DNA of 37,833 nt from Deltaproteobacteria bacterium (GTDB taxonomy: Bacteria; Desulfobacterota; GWC2-55-46), in NCBI GenBank assembly GCA_016212705.1, contig JACREU010000120.1, positions 1 through 37,833 on the forward strand, in the 5' to 3' direction. Made by a program: the position numbers and the translations under genes. The stretch's first letter is position 1, and every line of letters begins with the position of its first letter. The notes below the pieces were generated by a model that saw only the letters and a program-made list of their open reading frames with translations, had not been told where the DNA came from and ran no database searches. This document shows, one piece after another, positions 1 to 7,651 of the stretch.

Positions 1-1
1 C

Positions 2-88
2 CTCGAGCATTGCAAGGGCTGCGGGATATGCGCGATGGAGTGCCCGGACAAGGTAAAGGCTATAAAGATGGAAGAGGAGGCCGACTGA
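2..88 (+). CDS. porD: 2-oxoacid:ferredoxin oxidoreductase delta (ferredoxin) subunit, C-terminal end (partial)
   Basis: Only the last 28 codons are in the window, in a frame the ORF track does not list. They read LEHCKGCGICAMECP..., a complete CxxCxxCxxxCP 4Fe-4S binding motif, and end in TGA at 86-88. The stop overlaps the ATG of the next gene (TGATG), so the two are translationally coupled. In four-subunit pyruvate or related ferredoxin oxidoreductases the delta subunit is a small two-cluster ferredoxin that carries electrons from the thiamine-diphosphate site to free ferredoxin. What is seen here is its second cluster motif. The gamma subunit would be expected upstream, outside the window. 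The role is inferred from the motif plus the adjoining alpha and beta genes. Confidence 0.85.
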   Translation, partial: LEHCKGCGICAMECPDKVKAIKMEEEAD

Positions 89-1278
89 TGGCGATAACGA
101 TGACAAAAGGCCAGGCCGGACTTACCGGGAACTCGGCTATCGCCTACGCGATGAAACAGATCAACCCGGACGTCTGCCCCGCCTACCCCATAACGCCCTC
201 GACGGCGGTTATCGAGGAGTTCGCAAGCTACGTCGCCGACGGCGCTGTTACGACCGAGCTCATAACGGTTGAGAGCGAGCACTCGGCGATGTCCGCCTGC
301 ATAGGCGCCGCCGCGGCAGGGGCGAGGGTCATGACCGCGACCTCGTCGCAGGGACTGGCCCTCATGTGGGAGATGCTCTACATAGCCTCGGGCATGAGGC
401 TCCCGATAATACTTACGGACGTCAACAGGGCGCTTTCGGCCCCTATAAACATACACTGCGACCACTCGGACTCGATGGGCGCGCGCGACTCGGGCTGGAT
501 ACAGCTCTACTCCGAGACCGTCCAGGAGGCCTACGACAAACTCATACAGGCGGTCAGGATAGCCGAAGACGAGACAGTTCAGCTCCCGGTCATGGTCTGC
601 CTCGACGGCTTCATCACGAGCCACGCGATAGAGAACATAACGCTCCTCTCGGATGAAGAGGTCCAGGGGTTCGTCGGCGAGTACAACGCGAAGACGACCC
701 TTCTGGACATAGACCACCCGGTCACCATGGGCGCGATGTCTCTGCCGGAAAACTACATTGACTTCAAATTCCAGCAGTCGCAGGCCATGGCCCGTTCAAA
801 GGATGCGGTCTTAAAGGTCGCCGGGGACTTCGAAAAGAGGTTCGGGAGAAAGTACGGCTTATTTGAGGGATACAGGCTTGAAGACGCGGAGATCGCTATC
901 GTGATACTTAACTCCGCGGCAGGCACCACCAAGGTCGCGGTGGACGAGCTCAGGAAAAAGGGGCTCAAGGCCGGGGTGCTCCGCCCCCGGCTCTTCAGGC
1001 CCTTCCCGGTTAAGGAGCTCGCCGAGGCGTTGAAGGACAAGAAGGCGGTAGCCGTACTCGACAGGGCGGACTCCATGAACGGTTTCGGCGGCCCGGTCTT
1101 CAACGAGCTACGCTCCGCGCTCTACGATGTTCCGAAGAGGCCGAAGGTCGTAAGCAGGATATACGGGCTCGGCGGCAGGGACTACAAGGTGAAGGACGCA
1201 ATCGCCGTATTCGAGGAGCTAAGGACCATAGCCGATACGGGCATGGTGGATACGCTCCAGAAGTACATCACCATCTAA
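88..1278 (+). CDS. porA: 2-oxoacid (probably pyruvate):ferredoxin oxidoreductase, alpha subunit
   Basis: This subunit of the enzyme that reversibly decarboxylates a 2-oxoacid to acyl-CoA and reduced ferredoxin is 396 aa long. The ORF track begins at codon 10, but the ATG at 88 is the better start: it overlaps the porD stop (TGATG) and follows GGAGG at 76-80. The N-terminal pyrimidine-binding domain is recognisable from CPAYPITPST near residues 30-40 and from ESEHSAMSACIGAAAAGARVMTATSSQG near 65-95. The C-terminal transketolase-like domain contains LRPRLFRPFP. The following beta gene shows MNTGIQRSSATP, typical of pyruvate enzymes, so pyruvate is the favoured substrate. A 2-oxoisovalerate or other 2-oxoacid enzyme cannot be excluded by eye. 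The enzyme is cytoplasmic and oxygen-sensitive in known cases, which fits an anaerobic lifestyle. Confidence 0.88.
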   Translation: MAITMTKGQAGLTGNSAIAYAMKQINPDVCPAYPITPSTAVIEEFASYVADGAVTTELITVESEHSAMSACIGAAAAGARVMTATSSQGLALMWEMLYIASGMRLPIILTDVNRALSAPINIHCDHSDSMGARDSGWIQLYSETVQEAYDKLIQAVRIAEDETVQLPVMVCLDGFITSHAIENITLLSDEEVQGFVGEYNAKTTLLDIDHPVTMGAMSLPENYIDFKFQQSQAMARSKDAVLKVAGDFEKRFGRKYGLFEGYRLEDAEIAIVILNSAAGTTKVAVDELRKKGLKAGVLRPRLFRPFPVKELAEALKDKKAVAVLDRADSMNGFGGPVFNELRSALYDVPKRPKVVSRIYGLGGRDYKVKDAIAVFEELRTIADTGMVDTLQKYITI

Positions 1279-1345
1279 GGCCTCACCCACGGCAAATAAA
1301 TAAAAACCGCGCCGGCCTTCAGGGCCGTGCTTAAAAGGACGAAAA

Positions 1346-2281
1346 ATGGCGACCCTTAAAGAGCTTTCGAAACAGAACGAACTCTTAACCGGAGGGCACA
1401 GGCTCTGCTCCGGGTGCGGCATCCCTCCGATAGTGAGGCTGGTGCTCCGGGCGGCCGGCGGGCCGGTCGTTGCCACCACCGCGACCGGGTGCCTCGAGGT
1501 CGGCACCACCATATACCCGTACACCGCGTGGAGGATCCCCTGGATACACTCCGCGTTCGAGAACGCCGCGGCGACCCTAAGCCGGATCGAGACGGCCTAC
1601 CGGGCGCTTACGCAAAAGGGGAAGCTCCCGGGCGGCGACAAGGACATAAAGTTCATCGCCTTCGGCGGCGACGGCGGCACCTACGATATCGGCCTTCAGG
1701 CGCTCTCCGGCGCCCTTGAGCGCGGGCATAACTTCCTGTACCTCTGCTACGACAACGGCGCGTACATGAACACCGGCATCCAGAGGTCGAGCGCGACCCC
1801 GTTCTTCTCGAACACCACAACCTCCCCGGCCGGGGAGGTGATACCCGGAAAGCAGGAGTGGAGGAAGGATCTGACGAGGATTGTGGCGGCCCACAACATC
1901 CCTTACGCCGCGCAGGCCTCCCCGCACAACTGGGCCGACCTCTCCAGAAAGGCCGAGAAGGCGTTGAGGATCCAGGGCCCGACCTTTATGAACGTCATGT
2001 CCCCGTGCCCGCTCGGCTGGTACACCAAGCCCGAGGACTCGATAAAGTGGGCGAAGCTCTCGGTAGACACCTGCTACTGGCCCCTTTATGAGATAGAGGA
2101 CGGCATACTTAAGATCACCTACAAGCCGAAGGAGAAAAAGCCGCTCGAGGAGTGGCTGAAACCCCAGGGCAGGTTCAAGCACCTGCTGAAGCCCGAGAAC
2201 AGGAACCTGCTTGACAAGTTCCAGGCGAGGGTCGACCTCGAGTGGCAGAGGCTCCTCGACCTCGACGGCAAGCGCATATAA
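1346..2281 (+). CDS. porB: 2-oxoacid (probably pyruvate):ferredoxin oxidoreductase, beta subunit (TPP-binding)
   Basis: The 311-aa product carries the thiamine-diphosphate and proximal 4Fe-4S site of the PorDAB complex. CSGCG at residues 21-25 supplies cluster cysteines. FGGDGGTYDIGLQALSGA and the downstream DNGAYMNTG form the Mg/TPP-binding motif. A further conserved-looking CPLGW segment lies near residue 220. It starts 67 nt after porA, with AAAAGGACGAAAA before the ATG, so it belongs to the same transcription unit. The string MNTGIQRSSATPFFSNTTTSPAG resembles pyruvate rather than 2-oxoglutarate enzymes; this is family knowledge, not proof. No frame break or missing motif is seen. Confidence 0.9.
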   Translation: MATLKELSKQNELLTGGHRLCSGCGIPPIVRLVLRAAGGPVVATTATGCLEVGTTIYPYTAWRIPWIHSAFENAAATLSRIETAYRALTQKGKLPGGDKDIKFIAFGGDGGTYDIGLQALSGALERGHNFLYLCYDNGAYMNTGIQRSSATPFFSNTTTSPAGEVIPGKQEWRKDLTRIVAAHNIPYAAQASPHNWADLSRKAEKALRIQGPTFMNVMSPCPLGWYTKPEDSIKWAKLSVDTCYWPLYEIEDGILKITYKPKEKKPLEEWLKPQGRFKHLLKPENRNLLDKFQARVDLEWQRLLDLDGKRI

Positions 2282-2292
2282 GGAAGGTATAG

Positions 2293-2775
2293 ATGCCTCA
2301 GAGTTCTTTCGTGATGTTCGAGGAGGAGTACCGCGAGATCACCGCCGCGGTCGAAAAGCTCCTCAGGGAATCCAACGCCAAGTGCGTCTACCTTGTAGAC
2401 AAGGACGGACAGCTCATCTCGTCGAGCGGGGACACGAAGGACATAGACGCGACATCGCTCGCCTCTCTCACCGCCGGGAACATCGCGGCGACCGGCGGGC
2501 TCGCCAAGCTCATAGGGGAGAAGGAGTTTTCGATCCTCTTCCACGAAGGGGAGCGCGACAACCTCCACATCTCGGTCGTGGGCCAGAGGGTCATCCTCCT
2601 CGTCATATTCGATAAGAGGTCCTCGCTCGGGCTCGTGAGGCTCCGGGTGAAAAAGGCGAGCGAGGAGCTCGGCAGGTCCATACAGAAGCTCCTGGACAGG
2701 ATGGCCGCCGACGTGGACAAGGAGAACCTCCTTAAGGAGATTACGGACGACGATATCGAGAGGCTCTTCCATTGA
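2293..2775 (+). CDS. Roadblock/LC7-domain protein, MglB-like GTPase regulator
   Basis: This 160-aa protein has the layout of a single roadblock/LC7 domain. A helix at residues 5-25 is followed by CVYLVDKDGQLISSSG, a central helix, then LHISVVGQRVILLVIFDKRSSLGLVRLRV and a C-terminal helix. Myxococcus MglB is almost the same length and is a GTPase-activating partner for the small GTPase MglA. The next gene on the strand encodes an MglA-type GTPase, which strongly supports an MglB-like role in polarity or motility control. It starts 11 nt after porB with AAGGAAGG as ribosome binding site, so it may be co-transcribed with the por genes. The domain assignment is firm and the cellular process is inferred. 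Confidence 0.85.
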   Translation: MPQSSFVMFEEEYREITAAVEKLLRESNAKCVYLVDKDGQLISSSGDTKDIDATSLASLTAGNIAATGGLAKLIGEKEFSILFHEGERDNLHISVVGQRVILLVIFDKRSSLGLVRLRVKKASEELGRSIQKLLDRMAADVDKENLLKEITDDDIERLFH

Positions 2776-2944
2776 GGGCCGGCCTTAAGTCCTTTTCTTA
2801 AATAAGCCAGTCAAATATAACCGGGCCAGGAGAGCGGCGCAGGGCGGACCCCCGGCGTTCGTCTCATCCGGCCCGCATCCTTAGCCGCGCGTTGAAAGAA
2901 AGCGCCGGACCGCCCCGCGGCCGTGCATAACCCGAAACCAAACA

Positions 2945-3059
2945 GCGATCCATGGATGGATCGCCAAATTGTGAGATCAAATCGAACAATTTGTAAGGCT
3001 TGGCCGAATTTACTTCGGCCAAGCCGTAGCGGAAAAAGCCATGGACGGACTTTTTCCGC
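2945..3059. repeat. Cluster of four tandem hairpins upstream of mglA
   Basis: Four inverted repeats follow one another with almost no spacing: 2945-2964 (GCGATCC/GGATCGC), 2965-2993 (CAAATTGT/ACAATTTG, 13-nt loop), 2997-3025 (GGCTTGGCCGAA/TTCGGCCAAGCC, 12 bp perfect, 5-nt loop) and 3029-3059 (GCGGAAAAAG/CTTTTTCCGC, 10 bp). The first and last share the sequence CCATGGAYGG at their centre. The last hairpin ends 8 nt before the chosen mglA start. None has a proper U-tract terminator form. The block looks like a mobile palindromic repeat or a structured leader; which of these cannot be decided from one copy. Confidence 0.8.
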
Positions 3060-3067
3060 ACCTTAAG

Positions 3068-3655
3068 ATGTCATTCATAAACTACTCCTCAAGGGAAATA
3101 AACTGCAAGATCGTTTACTACGGGCCTGGCCTTTGCGGCAAGACCACGAACCTGCAGTTCATCTACAGGAAGACCAGGCCGGAGGCGAAGGGGAAGATGA
3201 TAACCCTCGCGACCGAAACGGAGCGGACGCTTTTTTTCGACTTCCTGCCGCTATCGCTCGGCGACATCAAGGGCTTCAAGACCCGCTTCCACCTCTATAC
3301 GGTGCCGGGGCAGATATTCTACGACGCGTCCCGCAAACTCATATTGAAGGGCGTTGACGGCATAGTCTTCGTAGCGGACTCGCAGGTCGAGAGGATGGAC
3401 GCAAACATCGAGTCCTTCGACAACATGAAGATAAACCTCGAGGAGCAGGGTTACAGCTTGAGCGAAATACCCTATGTGGTGCAGTACAACAAGAGGGACC
3501 TCCCGAACATCGTCCCGGTCTCCGAGCTTAAAAAGATGCTGAACTCGAACGGCATCCCGGACTTCGAGGCCGTCGCTAGCGACGGCCTCGGGGTGTTTGA
3601 GACGCTCAAGGCCATCGTAAAGCTCGTCCTCATAGAGCTTAAAAAAGGGGCTTAA
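3068..3655 (+). CDS. mglA: MglA-type small Ras-like GTPase
   Basis: The product from the ATG at 3068 is 195 aa, matching Myxococcus MglA, and begins MSFINYSSREINCKIVYYG as this family does. The longer ORF-track start at 3041 lies inside a hairpin loop and adds a non-family extension, so it was rejected. The P-loop is GPGLCGKTT (residues 20-28), the G3-like segment is TVPGQ, and the base-specificity motif is NKRD. MglA switches between GTP and GDP states to set cell polarity and drive type IV pili or gliding; roadblock MglB proteins activate its hydrolysis. The MglB-like gene lies about 290 nt upstream, separated by the hairpin cluster. No obvious Shine-Dalgarno site precedes this start, so translation may depend on the folded leader or on coupling. 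Confidence 0.92.
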   Translation: MSFINYSSREINCKIVYYGPGLCGKTTNLQFIYRKTRPEAKGKMITLATETERTLFFDFLPLSLGDIKGFKTRFHLYTVPGQIFYDASRKLILKGVDGIVFVADSQVERMDANIESFDNMKINLEEQGYSLSEIPYVVQYNKRDLPNIVPVSELKKMLNSNGIPDFEAVASDGLGVFETLKAIVKLVLIELKKGA

Positions 3656-3745
3656 CGCGGCGGGGCCTGAAAACCCCGGCCTATCGGACAGGCGGGACTG
3701 CACGGCCCCGGCCTGCATTTATACACTTTCAAAGGAGCCGATCAG

Positions 3746-4192
3746 ATGGCACTGCGTGAAGACATTTCCAAGGACGTCTCTGTTGCGCTTAAGGCGGGGG
3801 AGAAGGAAAAGCTCTCGACTATAAGGATGCTCCTTAGCGCCGTTAAGTACAAGGAGGTCGATCTGAGGAGGCCGCTTAACGACGAAGAGGTGCAAGGCGT
3901 GGCCGGGACGCTCATCCGCCAGAGGCAGGATTCCGTCGAGCAGTTCAGAAAGGGCAACCGGCCCGAGCTCGCGGATAAGGAGGAGAGGGAGATAGAGGTG
4001 CTGAAGGCTTATCTCCCGCCTCAGATGACGGCCGAAGTTCTCCGCGCGCTCATAAAAAAGCTCGCGGCTGAAGCCGGCGCCTCCGGCCAGAAGGACATGG
4101 GCAAGCTCATGAAGGCCGTCATGCTGCACGTGAAGGGCAAGGCCGACGGCAAGCTCGTAAACGACATCGTAAAAGAGGTCCTCGGTCCCTGA
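3746..4192 (+). CDS. yqeY: GatB/YqeY-domain protein
   Basis: The 148-aa protein matches the YqeY family over its full length. Family marks are an N-terminal helical part with REDISKDVSVALKAGEKEKLSTIRMLLSAVK and a C-terminal part with LKAYLPPQM and GKLMKAVM near the end. The fold resembles the tail domain of the GatB amidotransferase subunit, and a tRNA-related role is often suggested, but the function is not well defined. An AAAGGAG ribosome binding site precedes the ATG. In many bacteria yqeY sits beside rpsU, dnaG and rpoD; here it leads the nif3-mutS2-dnaG-rpoD series while rpsU lies 9 kb downstream. Confidence 0.9.
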   Translation: MALREDISKDVSVALKAGEKEKLSTIRMLLSAVKYKEVDLRRPLNDEEVQGVAGTLIRQRQDSVEQFRKGNRPELADKEEREIEVLKAYLPPQMTAEVLRALIKKLAAEAGASGQKDMGKLMKAVMLHVKGKADGKLVNDIVKEVLGP

Positions 4193-4353
4193 AAAAGGGC
4201 CCCACTCTTTCTTAAAGAGGGGGGGGGATTATTGTCGCTCCTCCCCTTTATAAGGGGAGGCCGGGTGGGGTGTTTTTTGGACATTACATGTAAGGCGCGG
4301 CTTGCAGGACCTTTTTTAATCCCCGTGCGTAAAATCAAATCCAAGGGAATAAA
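4193..4353. repeat. Intergenic C/G-tract hairpin region
   Basis: The 160-nt gap after yqeY holds CTCTTT...AAAGAG, a run of nine G, and a perfect hairpin CCTCCCCTT-TAT-AAGGGGAGG at 4240-4260. The palindrome TTACATGTAA follows at 4275-4290. Similar C/G-tract sequence with CCCCTCCC...GGGGAGGGG recurs downstream of metH. No U-tract follows the hairpin, so it is not a clear terminator. Confidence 0.6.
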
Positions 4354-5310
4354 ATGAAGATAAGGGAATTATACGAGAAGGCCGTAGCAAAGGGGATCGA
4401 GCTCGACCCGAGGGGAGAGGCCGAGGTAAGGAAAGAGCTTGAGAGGGAGAAAAAGGACTTCGAGGGACTCAAAGACAGGGACAAGAGGTTCTTCGACAAG
4501 GACAAGCTAACGAACCCGTACGCCGACTCCCGCATACTCTACGGAGACCCTGAGAAGGACGTCAAGCGCGTCCTCGTCGGCATCGACATGGAGATCGGCG
4601 AGGTGTTGCTCGCCGACAGGCTCCGTGAGCGCGGCAGACCCATCGATCTGATACTCGCCCACCACCCCGAAGGCAGGGCGATGGCCAACCTTTATGACGT
4701 CATGGACATGCAGTCAGGGATACTCCTTAAGTACGGCGTGCCGATAAACATAGCCGAAGGCATAATGGATGAGCGGATAAGAGAGGTGGAGCGCAGGCTC
4801 ATGCCCGCGAACCACACGCGGGCCGTAGACGCCGCGCGGCTCCTTGACATCCCCATCATGTGCATACATACGCCCACCGACAACGCCGTTACCGAGTTCC
4901 TCCAGAGGGCGTTTGATGAGAGGAAACCGTACCTCATTTCTGATATAATCGAGACACTCAGGGATATACCGGAATACGCGGCATCTGCGGGCGAGACAGG
5001 CATGGGGCCCAAGGTCGTCTCAGGGTCTGAAAAGAGAAAGGCCGGCAAGGTCTTCGTGGACATGACCGGAGGGACCGGCGGCTCGAAGAAGGTCTTCGAG
5101 AGCCTTGCGACCGCCGGCATCGGCACGGTCGTCGGGATGCACATAAGCGAGGACCACAGGAAAGAGGCCGAAAAGCACCACGTCAACGTGGTCATCGCCG
5201 GGCACATCTCGAGCGACACGCTCGGCATAAACCTCCTCTTGGACAAGGTCCTCCCGAATGACGTTGAAGTTGTCGAGACCTCCGGCTTCAGGAGGGTGAT
5301 AAGGACTTAA
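4354..5310 (+). CDS. NIF3/DUF34-family protein (NGG1p-interacting factor 3-like)
   Basis: This 318-aa protein resembles the NIF3/DUF34 metal-binding family. LILAHHPEG (around residue 100) corresponds to the family's HH metal-binding motif, and VVIAGHISSDTLGIN near the C-terminus corresponds to its second, GH-containing metal motif. The middle carries FVDMTGGTGGSKKVFE. The N-terminal 60 residues are charged and helical, which is the longer arrangement I associate with deltaproteobacterial members. The family forms oligomeric rings; a GTP-cyclohydrolase-like or metal-insertase role is debated, so no function is assigned. It is followed after 5 nt by mutS2, so the two are very likely co-transcribed. 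Confidence 0.75.
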   Translation: MKIRELYEKAVAKGIELDPRGEAEVRKELEREKKDFEGLKDRDKRFFDKDKLTNPYADSRILYGDPEKDVKRVLVGIDMEIGEVLLADRLRERGRPIDLILAHHPEGRAMANLYDVMDMQSGILLKYGVPINIAEGIMDERIREVERRLMPANHTRAVDAARLLDIPIMCIHTPTDNAVTEFLQRAFDERKPYLISDIIETLRDIPEYAASAGETGMGPKVVSGSEKRKAGKVFVDMTGGTGGSKKVFESLATAGIGTVVGMHISEDHRKEAEKHHVNVVIAGHISSDTLGINLLLDKVLPNDVEVVETSGFRRVIRT

Positions 5311-5315
5311 AGACA

Positions 5316-7640
5316 GTGGACTCAACTACGCTTGAAACCCTCGAATACGGCGCTGTATTAAAAGAGATCGCCGCGTTCGCCTCAAACCCGCTCGGGGAGG
5401 CGAGGGTCTTTAACACAAGGCCCTTTGCCTCCATCCAGACAATAGAAGAGACCTTCCGTGAATTCAAAGAAGTAAGGGACTGCGTCCAGGAGGCAGGGAA
5501 GCTCCCGCTCTCGGGTGTCGTTGACCTCGCCCCCCTCTTTGCGCTCGTCGAGCCGGATGGGGCGTACCTCCTGCCTGAGGACCTCGTCGTCGTAAAGGGG
5601 AACCTTGAGGCAACGGTCGCGCTTAAGGCCCTCATAACCCCCGCCTTCGAGCGCGCATATCAGAGGACAGCCGAAAAAATAAACTCGTTATCCGAGGTCT
5701 CCTTCCCGTTATCCGAAATAGAGAGGACGCTGGACGAGCGCGGCGACATCAGGGACAACGCCTCTACAGAGCTCCGGAGGATCAGGAAGGAGATACGCGC
5801 CGGCAGGGAGCGGGCGCGCTCCATCATCGAGCGCGTCTCCACGGACAAAAAGACCAGGGAGATACTCCAGGACGATATTATTACGATAAGGGACGACCGC
5901 TATGTCCTCTGCATAAAGGCCTCGGCCCACACCGCGTTCGACGGGATCATACACGGAAGGTCCATAAGCGCCCAGACGTATTTCATAGAGCCGCTTGAGC
6001 TCGTGGAGCTCAATAATCGGGTCGCGGTACTTAAGAAAGAGGAGCGCGCCGAGGAGATCGAGATATTGAAGGCCCTCACCTCGGTCATAAAGGCGCACAG
6101 GGACGGCATATTAAACGACCAGGCGATAGCCGCCGGACTCGACGACCTCCAGGCAAAGGCGCTCTTCGGAAAAGAGACCGGGGCCGTCATACCGGCGATG
6201 AAGAGGGAAGGGGAGATAGGGCTTTACGGCGCGAGGCACCCTCTCCTCGTCCTGAAAGAAAGGCGCGGCGGCCCCCCTGTCGTGCCAGTCGACATAGCCA
6301 TACCCGGGGGCTGTATGGCCCTCGTCATCTCGGGCGCGAATACCGGCGGCAAGACCGTCGCGTTAAAGACGCTCGGGTTACTCACTCTCATGGCCCTCTC
6401 GTCTATCCCGGTCACGGCGGACGAAGGGAGCGTGGCAATCGTCTTCAGCGGCATATTCTCCGACATCGGCGACAGGCAGGATATTATCGCGTCTCTTTCC
6501 ACCTTTTCCGCGCATGTAAAGAGGCTGAAGGGTTTTCTATCCGAGGCCGGTCCGGGCTCGCTCATCCTTGTCGACGAGATAGGCGCGGGCACCGACCCCT
6601 CGGAGGGCGGAGCCTTGGCGCTTGCGGCGCTGGAGACGCTCCGCGCCCAGGGCGCCAAGACCATCGTGACGACGCACCTTAACCTCCTTAAAGCCCACGC
6701 CCAGGTCGACCGGGCTTACCTTAACGCGTCCGTGGAATTTGATGAAAAGACCTTAAAACCACTCTACAGGCTCAACTACGGGGTGCCGGGTCCGTCCCTC
6801 GGGCTCTCCATCGCCGAGTCCCTCGGCATCCCGCACGCAGTTATAGAGCTCGCGCGCAAAAACATCAGGGAGAAGGAAGGGGCGTTCATCAACTCAATCA
6901 GGCTCCTCGAAGAGGAAAAGGAAGAGATACGAGGCCTGAAGGAGCGCCTCTCGGCGCTCGAAGGCAGGAGGAACGAGGCGGTAAAGAAACTCCGGGGAGA
7001 GAGGGCCTTGATGCTTGAAAAGGCGCGCGCAAGGGTCGAGACGCTCGTCTCGGAGGCGAGGCGGGATATGAAAGAGGCCATGGAGAAGCTCCGGGAAGAG
7101 GGGGCGGACAGGGGCAGAAAGTCCGCTCAATCGAGGATAGAGGAGATATCCGCAAGGGCGCTCTCACGCCTGCGCGCGCCCGGAAAAGAGATATACGCGC
7201 CGGCCCCGGGCGACAAGGTCGCGATAGACGGCTCCAGCTCCAAGGGCACCGTATTGAGCGTGGACGCCAACGCCAGGAAGGCCGAGCTCTCGGTGGGGGG
7301 CTTGAAGGTATGGGTCGCCTTCGAGAAGCTCGTCAAAAGGGGAGGGATGGAGAGGGCAAAGGCCGCTCAAGGGATAACGATAAACGCCGATATGGATGTT
7401 GCCTCGACCATTAATGTGATAGGCCGGAGGGCGGAGCCCGCCCTCGAAGCGGTGGCTAAATTCCTCGACAACGCGCACGCAAACGGTCTGCAGATGGTGG
7501 AGATAATCCACGGCGTCGGCACCGGGAGGCTCGCGAAGGCCATAGAGGAGCACCTTAAGGGCAACGGGCTCGTAAAGGGCTTTTCCCACGGCGACAGCGC
7601 GCGCGGCGGGGCCGGGGTTACCTTAGTGGAGCTTAAGTAA
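5316..7640 (+). CDS. mutS2: Endonuclease MutS2 / ribosome-rescue ATPase
   Basis: The 774-aa length is typical of MutS2. After a helical clamp/lever region, the ABC-type ATPase has Walker A GANTGGKT near residues 341-348 and Walker B LILVDEIGAGTDPSEGG near 415. A long charged coiled coil (about 510-620) follows, then a linker and a C-terminal Smr nuclease domain with IIHGVGTGRL. It lacks the mismatch-recognition N-terminus of MutS1. MutS2 is known either to restrain recombination or to act on collided ribosomes. The start is GTG at 5316, 5 nt after the preceding stop, with AAGGA 10 nt upstream. It runs into dnaG after 11 nt. Confidence 0.95.
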   Translation: MDSTTLETLEYGAVLKEIAAFASNPLGEARVFNTRPFASIQTIEETFREFKEVRDCVQEAGKLPLSGVVDLAPLFALVEPDGAYLLPEDLVVVKGNLEATVALKALITPAFERAYQRTAEKINSLSEVSFPLSEIERTLDERGDIRDNASTELRRIRKEIRAGRERARSIIERVSTDKKTREILQDDIITIRDDRYVLCIKASAHTAFDGIIHGRSISAQTYFIEPLELVELNNRVAVLKKEERAEEIEILKALTSVIKAHRDGILNDQAIAAGLDDLQAKALFGKETGAVIPAMKREGEIGLYGARHPLLVLKERRGGPPVVPVDIAIPGGCMALVISGANTGGKTVALKTLGLLTLMALSSIPVTADEGSVAIVFSGIFSDIGDRQDIIASLSTFSAHVKRLKGFLSEAGPGSLILVDEIGAGTDPSEGGALALAALETLRAQGAKTIVTTHLNLLKAHAQVDRAYLNASVEFDEKTLKPLYRLNYGVPGPSLGLSIAESLGIPHAVIELARKNIREKEGAFINSIRLLEEEKEEIRGLKERLSALEGRRNEAVKKLRGERALMLEKARARVETLVSEARRDMKEAMEKLREEGADRGRKSAQSRIEEISARALSRLRAPGKEIYAPAPGDKVAIDGSSSKGTVLSVDANARKAELSVGGLKVWVAFEKLVKRGGMERAKAAQGITINADMDVASTINVIGRRAEPALEAVAKFLDNAHANGLQMVEIIHGVGTGRLAKAIEEHLKGNGLVKGFSHGDSARGGAGVTLVELK

Positions 7641-7651
7641 AACTTAACCGT

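Noticed and set aside
2864-3061. 65-aa minus-strand ORF across the hairpin cluster
   Set aside because: Its frame is made largely of the inverted repeats, it has no clear ribosome binding site, and it faces mglA; more likely a by-product of the repeat.
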